From Rhodospirillales bacterium BBD 1991-14 (GTDB lineage: Bacteria > Pseudomonadota > Alphaproteobacteria > Kiloniellales > Kiloniellaceae): a DNA stretch of 64,000 bases. The stretch covers positions 372,001 through 436,000 of the forward strand of contig LYSY01000002.1 in NCBI GenBank assembly GCA_001657395.1, written 5' to 3'. Both the position numbers and the translations under genes were made by a program. This document shows, in pieces, positions 16,028-24,874 of the stretch (positions are counted from its first letter, which is position 1; each line of letters opens with the position of its first letter). The notes beneath the pieces are model-generated. The model searched no databases. It saw only the letters and a program-made list of their open reading frames with translations, and was not told the DNA's origin.

Positions 16028-17585
16028 GGCAACAGACGAAAGCGTAAGGAACGCACGCCGCTCCTGGGGAGAGGCCTTCGCTGTCTACCGGCACCCGCGT
16101 GTCATCGGCATGCTGTTTCTGGGTTTCTCTGCGGGTCTGCCCTTTCTGCTCGTGTTCGGAACGCTGTCGTTGTGGCTGCGGGAGGCTGGTATCAGTCTCT
16201 CGGCCATCGGCCTGATCAGCTGGGTCGGCATCACCTATTCCATAAAGGTGTTCTGGGCCCCGGTGGTCGACCGCCTGGCGGTGCCGCCCTTCACCACGCT
16301 GCTCGGCAAGCGGCGCGGCTGGATGCTGCTGGCTCAGATCGGCATTGCGGCGGGACTGCTCGGCATTGCCTACAGCGATCCGGCGACCAATCTGGAAATC
16401 ACCGTCTACTTTGCGCTCCTGGTCGCATTTGCGTCGGCGACGCAGGATATCTCCATCGACGCCTACCGCATCGAAGCCGTCGACAAGAGCCTGCAGGGTG
16501 CCATGGCCGGCACCTACCAGGTCGGCTACCGCTTCGGGCTCATGGCCGCCGGCGCCGGCGCGCTCAACATTGTTCCCCTGACGTCCTGGCCTACGGCGTA
16601 CACCGTCATGGCGGCGCTGGTTGGCGTCGGTATGGTGACCGTGCTGATCATTCGCGAGCCCGAAGTGGAACGCGACGAGGCAACGCTGCAGCGCGAAGCG
16701 GAAATTGCGAAACTGGTGCAGGGGAAGGCCGATGAGCATAACCCCTATCTGGGGCCCATCAAGCAGGCCCTGCGCGTTCTGCTGGCAGTCGTCGTAGTCT
16801 GCCTGGCGGGCGCCTGGTTTGCCGGCCTTAACATTGTCTACGCACTGGTTCCGTTCGGCGTCATCGCCGCCGCCGTCGCGGCGATCAGGCTCACCGGGTC
16901 GGCTGGCCGGTTCTCCCTGTGGTTTTCCAGCGCCGTGGTCAGCCCGCTGATCGACTTCTTCGCGCGAAACGGCACCTTTGCCGTTGTGATCCTGGCCTTC
17001 GTCGGGCTTTTCCGGCTTTCCGATATCACGCTTGGTGTGATGGCCAATCCCTTCTACATCGATCTCGGCTTCAGCGTCGATGTCATCGGCAACATCGCCA
17101 AGGCCTACGGCATTGTTGCAACGCTCGTCGGTGCCTTGCTTGGCGGCATCCTGGTGGTGCGGTTCGGGATGCTCAGGACATTGCTGCTGGGTGCGGTGAT
17201 GGTGGCAGCGACGAACCTGGTTTTCGTGGTGCTCGCCCTGACAGGTCCGGACAAGTACATGCTGGCGGCTGCCATCACCGCCGACAACGTGTCGGGCGGT
17301 CTGGCCGGCTCCGCCTTTATCGCCTACCTCTCCAGCCTCACCAACACTGCCTACACGGCCACGCAGTACGCCCTCTTCTCCTCGCTCTTCACCCTGCCGG
17401 GCAAGATTGTCGCGGGCGGCTCCGGCTTCGTGGTCGAAGCCGTCGGCTACGTGCATTTCTTCTTCTACGCCTCGGCGCTCGGCATTCCGGCGATTTTGCT
17501 GGTGCTCTATCTGATGTACCATTACCGGCAGGAGAGAAGGTCTTCCTCCCCAGCCGGTGAGGCGGTGCGTGAGCAAAGCGACTGA
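16017..17585 (+). CDS. AmpG-like MFS permease
   Basis: This 522-residue polytopic membrane protein has AmpG hallmarks: GFSAGLPFLLVFGTLSLWLR in the first helix, YSIKVFWAPVVDRL before a KRRGWMLLAQ loop, and SATQDISIDAYRIE. AmpG imports GlcNAc-anhydroMurNAc peptides from the periplasm for cell-wall recycling. The central cytosolic region (about 215-300, REPEVERDEATLQREAEI...) is larger than usual and includes extra hydrophobic helices. The ATG at 16017 overlaps the typA 3' end, and the gene's own end overlaps the macro-domain gene by 17 bp. G+C is slightly lower than in typA. Muropeptide specificity is inferred from family only. Confidence 0.8.
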   Translation: MPSEATDESVRNARRSWGEAFAVYRHPRVIGMLFLGFSAGLPFLLVFGTLSLWLREAGISLSAIGLISWVGITYSIKVFWAPVVDRLAVPPFTTLLGKRRGWMLLAQIGIAAGLLGIAYSDPATNLEITVYFALLVAFASATQDISIDAYRIEAVDKSLQGAMAGTYQVGYRFGLMAAGAGALNIVPLTSWPTAYTVMAALVGVGMVTVLIIREPEVERDEATLQREAEIAKLVQGKADEHNPYLGPIKQALRVLLAVVVVCLAGAWFAGLNIVYALVPFGVIAAAVAAIRLTGSAGRFSLWFSSAVVSPLIDFFARNGTFAVVILAFVGLFRLSDITLGVMANPFYIDLGFSVDVIGNIAKAYGIVATLVGALLGGILVVRFGMLRTLLLGAVMVAATNLVFVVLALTGPDKYMLAAAITADNVSGGLAGSAFIAYLSSLTNTAYTATQYALFSSLFTLPGKIVAGGSGFVVEAVGYVHFFFYASALGIPAILLVLYLMYHYRQERRSSSPAGEAVREQSD

Positions 17586-18090
17586 CTCAAAGATCGAGAT
17601 CCAGCCCGGCGACATCACGCAGTTGGATGTCGATGCCATCGTCAATGCGGCCAATGCCCAGTTGAGGCCGGGCGGCGGCGTCTGCGGAGCGATCCACCGC
17701 GCCGCGGGCAGGAACCTGCGCGAAGCCTGCGCGGCCATCGGCGGCTGTGAGACGGGGCATTCGGTGCATACCGACGGCTTTGAGCTGAAGGCAAAGTACG
17801 TCATCCATACCGTCGGCCCGGTCTGGCGCGGCGGCGGAGAGAACGAGGAGGCCCTGCTCGCCTCCTGCTACCGCACTTCGCTCAAGATCGCCAAGCAGAT
17901 CGGTGCGCGCTCCCTCGCCTTTCCGGCCATCTCCACCGGCGTCTACGGCTTCCCGCTGGAGCGCGCGACGGAGATCGCCGTCGAGACCGTGCGCGCCTTG
18001 CTGGCCGAGGAGGACGCGGTCGAGCTGGTGGTTTTCTCTGTGTTCGGCGCGGAGGCGGAGGCCGCCTATCGCCGGGAACTGGGACGGTAA
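17569..18090 (+). CDS. Macro-domain protein (O-acetyl-ADP-ribose deacetylase-like)
   Basis: This 173-residue single macro domain resembles YmdB/MacroD proteins, which bind ADP-ribose, hydrolyse O-acetyl-ADP-ribose and remove mono-ADP-ribose from proteins. The signatures are all present: IEIQPGDITQLDVDAIVNAAN, GGGVCGAIHRAAG, a HTVGPVWRGG loop and the second ligand loop FPAISTGVYGFPLERA. The frame opens at a GTG at 17557, but the GTG at 17569 has GAGG at proper distance and is preferred; it lies inside the ampG-like 3' end. The O-acetyl-ADP-ribose link to sirtuin-type deacetylation is notable beside the acetyltransferase-like gene downstream. Confidence 0.9.
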   Translation: MSKATDSKIEIQPGDITQLDVDAIVNAANAQLRPGGGVCGAIHRAAGRNLREACAAIGGCETGHSVHTDGFELKAKYVIHTVGPVWRGGGENEEALLASCYRTSLKIAKQIGARSLAFPAISTGVYGFPLERATEIAVETVRALLAEEDAVELVVFSVFGAEAEAAYRRELGR

Positions 18091-18358
18091 TCCTGCAAGG
18101 TTGATGGCGCTCTCTGCCCGCCGTCATCGCGGGCGGAAGCACCTGTTGCGCCGATGAAAACCGGCCGGCGGCTGCTTACATGGTTGCTTGAACGGTTCCA
18201 CTGGAAAGCCTGAAGGCGCCGGGATCATCAGCGCAGCCGCGCGGCCGCTTCCCAGACGTTTTGGCTGATCCAGATCATCGTTCCGTCATCTGGGCATGCT
18301 AGTCTGAGGGTTGACGGAAAGCTTTGTTTTCAAACAAAAAAAGACAGGTTGACGCGAC
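18091..18358. other. Non-coding gap with an AT-rich dyad
   Basis: This 268 bp stretch between the macro-domain and Pat-like genes has no plausible gene. Near its end TTTGTTT (18323-18329), TC, AAACAAA (18332-18338) form a perfect 7-bp inverted repeat in a locally AT-rich patch 20 bp before the downstream GTG start. It could be an operator or leader hairpin; a TTGACG lies at 18311-18316 but without a matching -10 element. Confidence 0.5.
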
Positions 18359-21094
18359 GTGACCATTCGCAATCTGGATGCGCTTTTCGAACCCAAGTCG
18401 GTCGCCGTGGTGGGGGCCAGCCGGCGTCCGGGCTCCCTGGGTTCGGTGCTTGCCCGCAACCTCTTCAACGGGGGGTTCCAGGGCCCCATCATGCCGGTGC
18501 ATCCGCGGCACGAGGCGATCGAAGGCGTGCTTGCCTATCCCTCCGTGGAGGCGCTGCCGCAGACCCCGGACCTGGCTGTGATCGCCACGCCGCCGGACAG
18601 CGTGGCGGAGCTTGTTGCGGCCTTCGGCAAGCGCGGCACCCGCGCGGCCGTCGTCATCACCGCCGGCTTCGGCGAGGGCGGGGACGGGCAGGGCGCCGGG
18701 CGGCGCCAGGCCATCCTCGATGCCGCCAAGCCGAACCTGCTGCGGGTTGTCGGGCCCAACTGCCTGGGAATGATGGTCCCGGGCATCGGCCTCGATGCCA
18801 GTTTTTCCCATGTCGCGCCGCTGCCCGGAAACCTCGCCTTCGTCACCCAGTCCGGCGCCATGGTGACGGCAATGCTCGACTGGGCGACGCCGCGCGGCAT
18901 CGGCTTTTCGAAGGTGGTGTCGCTGGGCGACAAGGCTGACGTCGACTTCGGCGACCTGCTGGACTACCTGGCCATGGATGTGCAGACCCGGGCCATCCTG
19001 CTGTACATCGAGTCCGTCGCCCATGCGCGCAAGTTTCTCTCGGCCGCGCGCATCGCCGCCCGCAACAAGCCGGTGATCGTCGTCAAGGGCGGCCGCCATG
19101 CCGAGGGGGCAAAGGCCGTAGCGTCTCATACCGGTGCGCTGGCCGGGGCCGATGCGGTCTACAACGCCGTCTTCTCACGGGCCGGCATGCTGCGGGTCTA
19201 CAGTCTGGAGGAACTCTTCGATGCGGCGGAGACGCTGTCCCGCCTCTCGGTCGCACGGCGCCACCCGGACGGCCGTGCCCGCCTGGCGATCCTCACCAAC
19301 GGCGGCGGCCTCGGCATTCTGGCGACCGATGCGCTGATCGACCACGGCGGAAAGCTGGCGGAGCTCTCCGCCTCGACCAAGGCGGCGCTGGACGCCTGCC
19401 TGCCGGTGACCTGGAGCGGCGGCAACCCGGTCGACATCATCGGCGACGCGCCGGGCGTACGCTATCGGGCCGCGCTGGAGGTGCTGCTGCAGGAACGGGA
19501 GGCCGACGCCACCCTGGTGATGCACTGCCCCACCGCCGTCGCCTCCGCCACCGAGGCCGCCAAGGCGGTGGTGGAGGCCCTGGGGGCCACGCCCGCCAAG
19601 GACCGACCCGTTCTTGCCGCCTGGGTCGGCGACCAGGCCGTTGAGGACGCCCGGCGGCTTTTTGCCCGCCACGGCATCGCCAGCTACGAGACGCCGGAGC
19701 AGGCGGTGCAGGGCTTCATGCATCTTGAGAACTATCGCCGCAACCAGGCGCTGCTGATGCGCGTTCCCCATCCCGAGCGCGACGTGGTGGAGCCGGACCG
19801 CGCCGCGGCCCGGGCGGTTCTGGAACCGGCGCTGGCGGACGGCCGCGAGTGGTTGAGCGAGGCCGAGGCCAAGACCCTGATGCAGGCCTACGGTATTCCT
19901 GTGGTGGCGACCCAGGTGGTGGCCAGCCCCGCTGAAGCCGGAGCGGCGGCGGCGGCGCTCGGCGGACCGGTGGCGCTGAAGATTCTCTCGCGGGATCTGA
20001 CTCACAAAAGCGATCTGGGCGGTGTCGCCCTGGACCTGGAGGGCAAAGCGGCGGTGACAGCCGCCGCCGAGGCGATGCTTCAGCGCATTGCCGCCGCGGC
20101 GCCCCATGCGAAGCTGGAGGGCTTCACCGTTCAGGCCATGTGCCGGCGCCCGCGGGCCGAGGAGCTGATCCTGGGCGTGGTCGACGATCCGCAGTTCGGC
20201 CCGGTGATGCTGTTCGGTCACGGCGGCACCGCCGTCGAGGTGATCGCGGACAAGGCCCTCGCCCTGCCGCCGCTCGACCCCATGCTCGCCGAGGCGATGA
20301 TGGCGGAGACCAACGTCTATCGGCTGCTGCAGGGCTACCGCGACCGCCCGCCGGCGGCGATCAAGGAGGTCGCCGACTGTCTCGTGCGCCTGTCGCAGAT
20401 CGTCAGCGACATGCCGGAGATCACCGAGGTCGACGTCAATCCCCTTCTGGCCGACGCCGAGGGCGTCATCGCGCTGGATGCCAGGGTGCGCATCGCCGCC
20501 CGCCGCGATCCCCTGGCGGCCCCGACGGCACGCCTGGCGATCCGGCCCTATCCGCGCGAACTCGAGCAGACCGTTGCGATGCCGGACGGCAGCGAGATCT
20601 TCATCAGGCCGCTGCGGCCGACCGATGCCGCCGGGCTGCGCCATGCTTTCCGCCAGTTGGATCCGGAAGACGTGCGCATGCGTTTCTTCGCCACCATCAA
20701 GGACCTCTCGGACGACATGTTGGCGCGGCTGACACAGCTCGACTACGACCGCGAGATGGCCCTGGCCGCCTTCACCTCGCAGGATTCAGGGCACCAGGGG
20801 CTGGGCGTGGTGCGCCTGGCCGCCGACCCGGATAACCGGCGCGCGGAGTTCGCGGTCCTGGTGCGCTCCGACATCAAACGCCAGGGGGTCGGCTCGATCC
20901 TGATGGAGGCCATTCTCGATTACGCCCGCGAGCGCGGGATCGGCGAGATCTGCGGCTCCGTCCTGGCTGAGAATGCCGCCATGCTGGCCCTCTGCCGCAA
21001 GCTCGGCTTTGCGGCGACGCCGGCGGGCGAGGGTACGGTGGCGGTCAGGCTGAACCTCGCCGAGCAGACGGCGGAGGGCCTGAAGACGGCCTGA
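18359..21094 (+). CDS. Pat-like fusion: NDP-forming acyl-CoA synthetase plus GNAT acetyltransferase
   Basis: This is a 911-residue protein. Order of domains: CoA-binding Rossmann domain (about 1-130; SVAVVGASRRPGS), two succinyl-CoA-synthetase-like domains (about 145-455; GNLAFVTQSGAM, ILTNGGGLGILATD), an ATP-grasp domain (about 480-700; YGIPVVATQVV, LKILSRDLTHKSDLGGV), and a C-terminal GNAT domain (about 730-895; RPLRPTDAAGLR, RQGVGSILMEAILDYARERG, NAAMLALCRKLGF). This is the architecture of protein lysine acetyltransferase Pat/YfiQ, which acetylates and inactivates AMP-forming acetyl-CoA synthetase in enteric bacteria. Start is a GTG with AGG about 10 bp before it. Whether the synthetase half is active needs testing. 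Confidence 0.88.
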   Translation: MTIRNLDALFEPKSVAVVGASRRPGSLGSVLARNLFNGGFQGPIMPVHPRHEAIEGVLAYPSVEALPQTPDLAVIATPPDSVAELVAAFGKRGTRAAVVITAGFGEGGDGQGAGRRQAILDAAKPNLLRVVGPNCLGMMVPGIGLDASFSHVAPLPGNLAFVTQSGAMVTAMLDWATPRGIGFSKVVSLGDKADVDFGDLLDYLAMDVQTRAILLYIESVAHARKFLSAARIAARNKPVIVVKGGRHAEGAKAVASHTGALAGADAVYNAVFSRAGMLRVYSLEELFDAAETLSRLSVARRHPDGRARLAILTNGGGLGILATDALIDHGGKLAELSASTKAALDACLPVTWSGGNPVDIIGDAPGVRYRAALEVLLQEREADATLVMHCPTAVASATEAAKAVVEALGATPAKDRPVLAAWVGDQAVEDARRLFARHGIASYETPEQAVQGFMHLENYRRNQALLMRVPHPERDVVEPDRAAARAVLEPALADGREWLSEAEAKTLMQAYGIPVVATQVVASPAEAGAAAAALGGPVALKILSRDLTHKSDLGGVALDLEGKAAVTAAAEAMLQRIAAAAPHAKLEGFTVQAMCRRPRAEELILGVVDDPQFGPVMLFGHGGTAVEVIADKALALPPLDPMLAEAMMAETNVYRLLQGYRDRPPAAIKEVADCLVRLSQIVSDMPEITEVDVNPLLADAEGVIALDARVRIAARRDPLAAPTARLAIRPYPRELEQTVAMPDGSEIFIRPLRPTDAAGLRHAFRQLDPEDVRMRFFATIKDLSDDMLARLTQLDYDREMALAAFTSQDSGHQGLGVVRLAADPDNRRAEFAVLVRSDIKRQGVGSILMEAILDYARERGIGEICGSVLAENAAMLALCRKLGFAATPAGEGTVAVRLNLAEQTAEGLKTA

Positions 21095-21143
21095 GGGAAG
21101 ATGCCGCTGTCGCGGAGGACCGCAGCACGGCTCAATCAAGACT

Positions 21144-21211
21144 GGGGGCAGTCAGGACTTGGGGGCAGTCAGGACTTGGGGGCAGTCAGGACTTGGGGGC
21201 AGTCAGGACTG
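21144..21211 (+). repeat. Four tandem copies of a 17-bp unit
   Basis: GGGGGCAGTCAGGACTT repeats exactly at 21144-21160, 21161-21177 and 21178-21194. A fourth copy at 21195-21211 differs only in its last base. Each unit contains the small dyad AGTC-AG-GACT. The block sits in the 124 bp convergent gap between the Pat-like gene and phoB. Confidence 0.92.
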
Positions 21212-21218
21212 GAGGCCT

Positions 21219-21911
21219 TTAGGGGCCGGGCCGGTCCAACGAGTAACCGGCGGAACGCACGGTGCGGATCAGGTCTTCGCTGCCGTTCTGGTTCAGGGCC
21301 TTGCGCAGCCGGCGGATATGCACGTCGACCGTGCGCGGCTCCACATAGACATCGCGCCCCCAGACCGAATCGAGAAGCTGCTCGCGGGTGAACACCCGGC
21401 CCGGGTTCTGCATCAGGTGGCGCAGCAGGCGGAACTCGGTGGGCCCGAGGTGGACGTCGTGGCCGTTGCGGCGGACTCGGTGGGCCGCCAGATCCATGGC
21501 CAGATCCTCGAAGGCCAGCATTTCGCTGCTGAGTTCCGGCTTGCTGCGGCGCAGGACCGCATTGATGCGCGCGATCAGCTCAGCCGGCGAGAAAGGCTTG
21601 GTCATGTAATCGTCGCAACCGCTGTCGAGGCCGCGCAGCTTGTCGCTCTCTTCCCCGCGCGCCGTCAGCATGATGATCGGCACACGCTTGGTGTCCGGCT
21701 TGCTGCGCAGTTGGCGGCAGACTTCGATGCCGGACATCAGCGGCAGCATCCAGTCGAGCAGGATGAGGTCCGGCACTTCTTCCGCCGCGACCACAAGCGC
21801 TTCTTCGCCGTCGCTCGCGGTGTTCACCCGGAAGCCGGCGCCCTCAAGGTTGTAGCGCAGCATGGTGACCAGGGCTTCCTGGTCCTCGATAATCAGAACA
21901 AGAGGTCTCAC
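21219..21911 (-). CDS. phoB: Phosphate regulon response regulator PhoB
   Basis: This is a 230-residue OmpR-family regulator. The receiver domain (1-120) has acidic pocket Glu9/Asp10, phospho-acceptor Asp53 in LLDWMLP and Lys105 in YMTKPF. The C-terminal winged helix (about 132-228) contains LGPTEFRLLRHLMQNPGRVFTREQLLDSVWG and VDVHIRRLRKAL. Phosphorylated by PhoR, it binds Pho boxes and recruits sigma70 when phosphate is scarce. It is the last gene of the pst block; its ATG overlaps the phoU stop by 4 bp. The WGRDVYVEPRTVDVHIRRLR recognition region is typical of PhoB rather than other OmpR members. Confidence 0.96.
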   Translation of the reverse strand: MRPLVLIIEDQEALVTMLRYNLEGAGFRVNTASDGEEALVVAAEEVPDLILLDWMLPLMSGIEVCRQLRSKPDTKRVPIIMLTARGEESDKLRGLDSGCDDYMTKPFSPAELIARINAVLRRSKPELSSEMLAFEDLAMDLAAHRVRRNGHDVHLGPTEFRLLRHLMQNPGRVFTREQLLDSVWGRDVYVEPRTVDVHIRRLRKALNQNGSEDLIRTVRSAGYSLDRPGP

Positions 21912-22660
21912 GCGCCCTCCTTCTCCTTCCCGTCTTGGGCGGCCTCTTCGCCTTCAGGTTCGACGACCTGGAAGCTCGTGGTGTCGCTCTTCGGGCGTCC
22001 ACCTTCTATGCGCTCGCCCGTTGCAAGGTAGTACGTTGTCTCGGCGATGTTCGTGGCGTGGTCGCCGATGCGCTCCACATTCTTGGCGATGAACAGCAGA
22101 TGGGTGCAGGGCGTGATGTTGCGCGGGTCTTCCATCATGTAGGTCAGCAACTCGCGGAACAGTGCCGTATACATTTCGTCGACCTCTTCATCGCGATGCC
22201 AGACGTCGAGAGCACGGTTGGCATCGTGATTGGCATAGGCGTCGAGCACGTCCTTGATGATCGCCTGCACCAGCTTGGCCATGCGCGGAATGGAGCGCAC
22301 GGCTTCGTGGTGGGCCAGCTGGTTCAGCGCGATGGTGCGCTTGGCAATGTTCTTGGCGTAGTCGCCGATGCGCTCCAGGTCACTGGAGATCTTCAGTGCC
22401 GAGATCACCTCGCGCAGGTCGTTGGCCATGGGCTGGCGCAGTGCCAGGGTGCGGATCGCGTCCTCGTCCAGCTCCAGGTCCATCTGGTCAATGGCTTCGT
22501 CGCCTTTGACGACCTTCTCCGCCAGTGCCGAATCGCGCCGCACCATGGCGTCGATCGCGCCGGCAAACTGCGCTTCAGCCACACCGCCCATGCGCAGCAC
22601 CACGGTGTTCAGCTGCTGCAGTTCTTCGTCGAAGGATTTGACGATGTGTTCGCTGTTCAT
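21908..22660 (-). CDS. phoU: Phosphate signalling protein PhoU
   Basis: This 250-residue all-helical protein has two tandem three-helix PhoU repeats. It opens with SFDEELQQLNTVVLRMGGVAE. The metal-binding acidic motif appears as DEAIDQMDLELDEDAIRTL in repeat 1 and DEEVDEMYTALFRELLTYM in repeat 2. PhoU links the PstSCAB transporter to PhoR and keeps the regulon off in high phosphate. It lies 68 bp after pstB and overlaps phoB by 4 bp. The last ~25 residues are an acidic low-complexity tail. Confidence 0.96.
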   Translation of the reverse strand: MNSEHIVKSFDEELQQLNTVVLRMGGVAEAQFAGAIDAMVRRDSALAEKVVKGDEAIDQMDLELDEDAIRTLALRQPMANDLREVISALKISSDLERIGDYAKNIAKRTIALNQLAHHEAVRSIPRMAKLVQAIIKDVLDAYANHDANRALDVWHRDEEVDEMYTALFRELLTYMMEDPRNITPCTHLLFIAKNVERIGDHATNIAETTYYLATGERIEGGRPKSDTTSFQVVEPEGEEAAQDGKEKEGA

Positions 22661-22728
22661 GTCTGCCGGTCCTTCGGCTTTGCGAGAGTGGTCAGGCTAT
22701 GATGCATCCGTTGCGGCGGTCCCCGGGA

Positions 22729-23544
22729 TCACCCGAAGCGGCCGGTGATGTAGCCCTGGGTCCGCTCGTCGCGCGGATTGGTGAAAAGCTGTTCGGTATC
22801 GCCCACCTCGACCAGATTGCCGAGGTGGAAGAAGGCGGTCTTCTGCGAAACGCGCGCCGCCTGCTGCATGGAGTGGGTGACGATCACGATGGTGAAGTTC
22901 TGCCGCAGCTCATCGATCAGTTCCTCGATCTTCGCCGTGGCGATCGGGTCGAGGGCCGAGCAGGGCTCGTCCATCAGGATCACTTCCGGATTGACCGCGA
23001 TGGCGCGGGCGATGCAGAGGCGCTGCTGCTGGCCGCCGGAAAGACCGGTGCCGGGGGAGGTGAGACGGTCCTTCACCTCTTCCCAGAGGCCGGCGCGCGA
23101 AAGGCTCAGCTCGACGATGTCGTCGAGCTCGGTCTTGCTCTCGGCGATGCCGTGCAACCGCGGGCCATAGGCGATGTTGTCGTAGATCGACTTGGGGAAG
23201 GGGTTGGGTTTCTGAAACACCATTCCCACCCGCGCACGCAACTGCACCACGTCCAATCCGCTGCGGTAGATGTCGGTGCCGTCCAGAGTGATCTCGCCCT
23301 CCACCCGGCAGCCGTCGATGACGTCGTTCATCCGGTTCAGGCAGCGCAGAAAGGTGGACTTGCCGCAGCCGGAGGGGCCGATCAGCGACGTCACCTGGTT
23401 CTCGCCGATATCAAGATCGACATCGCGCAGGGCCTGGCTCTCGCCGTAATAGACGGCATTGTTGCGCGCCGTCATCTTCGGCGAATTCCTGAGGGCCGGG
23501 CTTGGCGCGGTGGCTTCTGCGACTGCTTCCATTGCGGTCTCCAC
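22729..23544 (-). CDS. pstB: Phosphate ABC transporter ATP-binding protein PstB
   Basis: This 271-residue ABC ATPase powers phosphate uptake. The Walker A motif GPSGCGKST holds Lys62, followed by [10 protein letters not shown], which is typical of PstB. The signature [14 protein letters not shown] is followed by a Walker B region [13 protein letters not shown]. An N-terminal extension of about 20 residues precedes the conserved core. The chosen ATG has GTGGAGACCGCA upstream. It is 25 bp downstream of pstA and 68 bp before phoU. Confidence 0.97.
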   Translation of the reverse strand: METAMEAVAEATAPSPALRNSPKMTARNNAVYYGESQALRDVDLDIGENQVTSLIGPSGCGKSTFLRCLNRMNDVIDGCRVEGEITLDGTDIYRSGLDVVQLRARVGMVFQKPNPFPKSIYDNIAYGPRLHGIAESKTELDDIVELSLSRAGLWEEVKDRLTSPGTGLSGGQQQRLCIARAIAVNPEVILMDEPCSALDPIATAKIEELIDELRQNFTIVIVTHSMQQAARVSQKTAFFHLGNLVEVGDTEQLFTNPRDERTQGYITGRFG

Positions 23545-23569
23545 TATCGTTCGGTCCCGCCGTCCTTCG

Positions 23570-24874
23570 CTACCACTGGCGCTCGAAGCGCTTGCGCAGC
23601 AGAACGGCGAGGGCGTTCATGAGGATAAGGAAGCCCAGCAGCACCATAATGGCACCGTTGGTCTTCTCGACAAAGGCGCGCTCGGGCGCGTCGGCCCAGA
23701 GGAAGATCTGCACCGGCAGCACGGTCGCCGGGTCGGTGACGCCGCCGGGAATGTCGACGATGAAGGCGACCATGCCGATCATCAGCAGCGGCGCCGTCTC
23801 GCCCAGGGCCTGGGCCATGCCGATGATGGTGCCGGTCATGATGCCCGGCAGCGCCAGCGGCAGCACGTGATGGGTCACCACCTGCAGGCGCGAGGCGCCG
23901 ACGCCCAGGGCTGCTTCGCGGATAGAGGGCGGAACGGCCTTCAGGGCGGCGCGCGCGGCGATGATGATGGTCGGCAGGGTCATCAGCGCGAGCACCATGC
24001 CGCCGACCAGCGGCGCCGAGCGGGGCAGCCCGAAGATGCTGAGGAACACCGCCAGGCCCAGCAGACCGAAGATGATCGAAGGCACCGCCGCGAGGTTGTT
24101 GATGTTCACCTCGATCAGGTCCGTCCACTTGTTCTTCGGCGCGAACTCCTCCAGGTAGACCGCGGACAGCACGCCGATGGGGAAGGTCAGGGCCAGGGTG
24201 ATGAGCAGGGTGTAGAACGACCCGACTACGGCGCCCCAGATACCCGCCTGCTCCGGCTCTCGCGAGTCGCCGGCGGTGAAGAAGGTGGTGTTGAACTGTG
24301 TCTCGATCGCGCCATCTGCTTCCAGTGCCTCGATCCAGACGATTTCGTTGTCCTTCACCCGCCGGTCGGACTCCGGCAGGGTGCGGTCGATGTAGCCTTT
24401 CACCAGACTGTCGATATCGTCGGAGGACTTGACCCAGAGGGTTTGTGTCGTGCCGATGATCGACGGGTCGGAGAGCACCGCATCGCGCACCTCGAGCCCG
24501 GCACCGTTGGAGAGGATGCCGTAAAGCTTGATGCGGTCGCGGCGTCCGCTCACGTCGGGAAAGCGCTCGCGCAGGCTCGTCCGCAACAGGCCCTGATAGT
24601 CGGCGCGCCCCATGATCTGCGGGTCGTTCGTGTCCTGCGGGTCGATGACCTGCGGGTCCAGGTAGACCGGAATGGAAATGTGGGTCTGGACAAAGGCGGT
24701 ATAGCCGTTCAGCACGATGGTGCCGATCAGCAGCCCGAGGATCGCCAGGGCGGCGAAAATCGCCAGCAGGCCGTAGGCGCGGAAGCGCTTCTCTGCGGCG
24801 TAGCGGCGGCCCAGCCGTTCGTCCGAGAGGTCGGCGCGGCGCAGAGCCGGGACGGGTGCCGTGCTGTCAGTCAT
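23570..24874 (-). CDS. pstA: Phosphate ABC transporter permease PstA
   Basis: This 434-residue permease has an N-terminal helix (about 32-55) followed by a long periplasmic domain (about 60-205), the extension usual in alphaproteobacterial PstA, and then the conserved permease core with about five helices. The EAA-loop motif lies in [26 protein letters not shown]. With PstC it forms the membrane channel of the high-affinity phosphate importer. Its first codons overlap the pstC stop by 8 bp. The core aligns in order with E. coli PstA, but the protein is about 140 residues longer because of the inserted periplasmic domain. Confidence 0.95.
   Translation of the reverse strand: MTDSTAPVPALRRADLSDERLGRRYAAEKRFRAYGLLAIFAALAILGLLIGTIVLNGYTAFVQTHISIPVYLDPQVIDPQDTNDPQIMGRADYQGLLRTSLRERFPDVSGRRDRIKLYGILSNGAGLEVRDAVLSDPSIIGTTQTLWVKSSDDIDSLVKGYIDRTLPESDRRVKDNEIVWIEALEADGAIETQFNTTFFTAGDSREPEQAGIWGAVVGSFYTLLITLALTFPIGVLSAVYLEEFAPKNKWTDLIEVNINNLAAVPSIIFGLLGLAVFLSIFGLPRSAPLVGGMVLALMTLPTIIIAARAALKAVPPSIREAALGVGASRLQVVTHHVLPLALPGIMTGTIIGMAQALGETAPLLMIGMVAFIVDIPGGVTDPATVLPVQIFLWADAPERAFVEKTNGAIMVLLGFLILMNALAVLLRKRFERQW

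Noticed and set aside
21144-21211. CRISPR-like array
   Set aside because: Units are 17 bp and directly abutting, with no spacers and no cas genes nearby.
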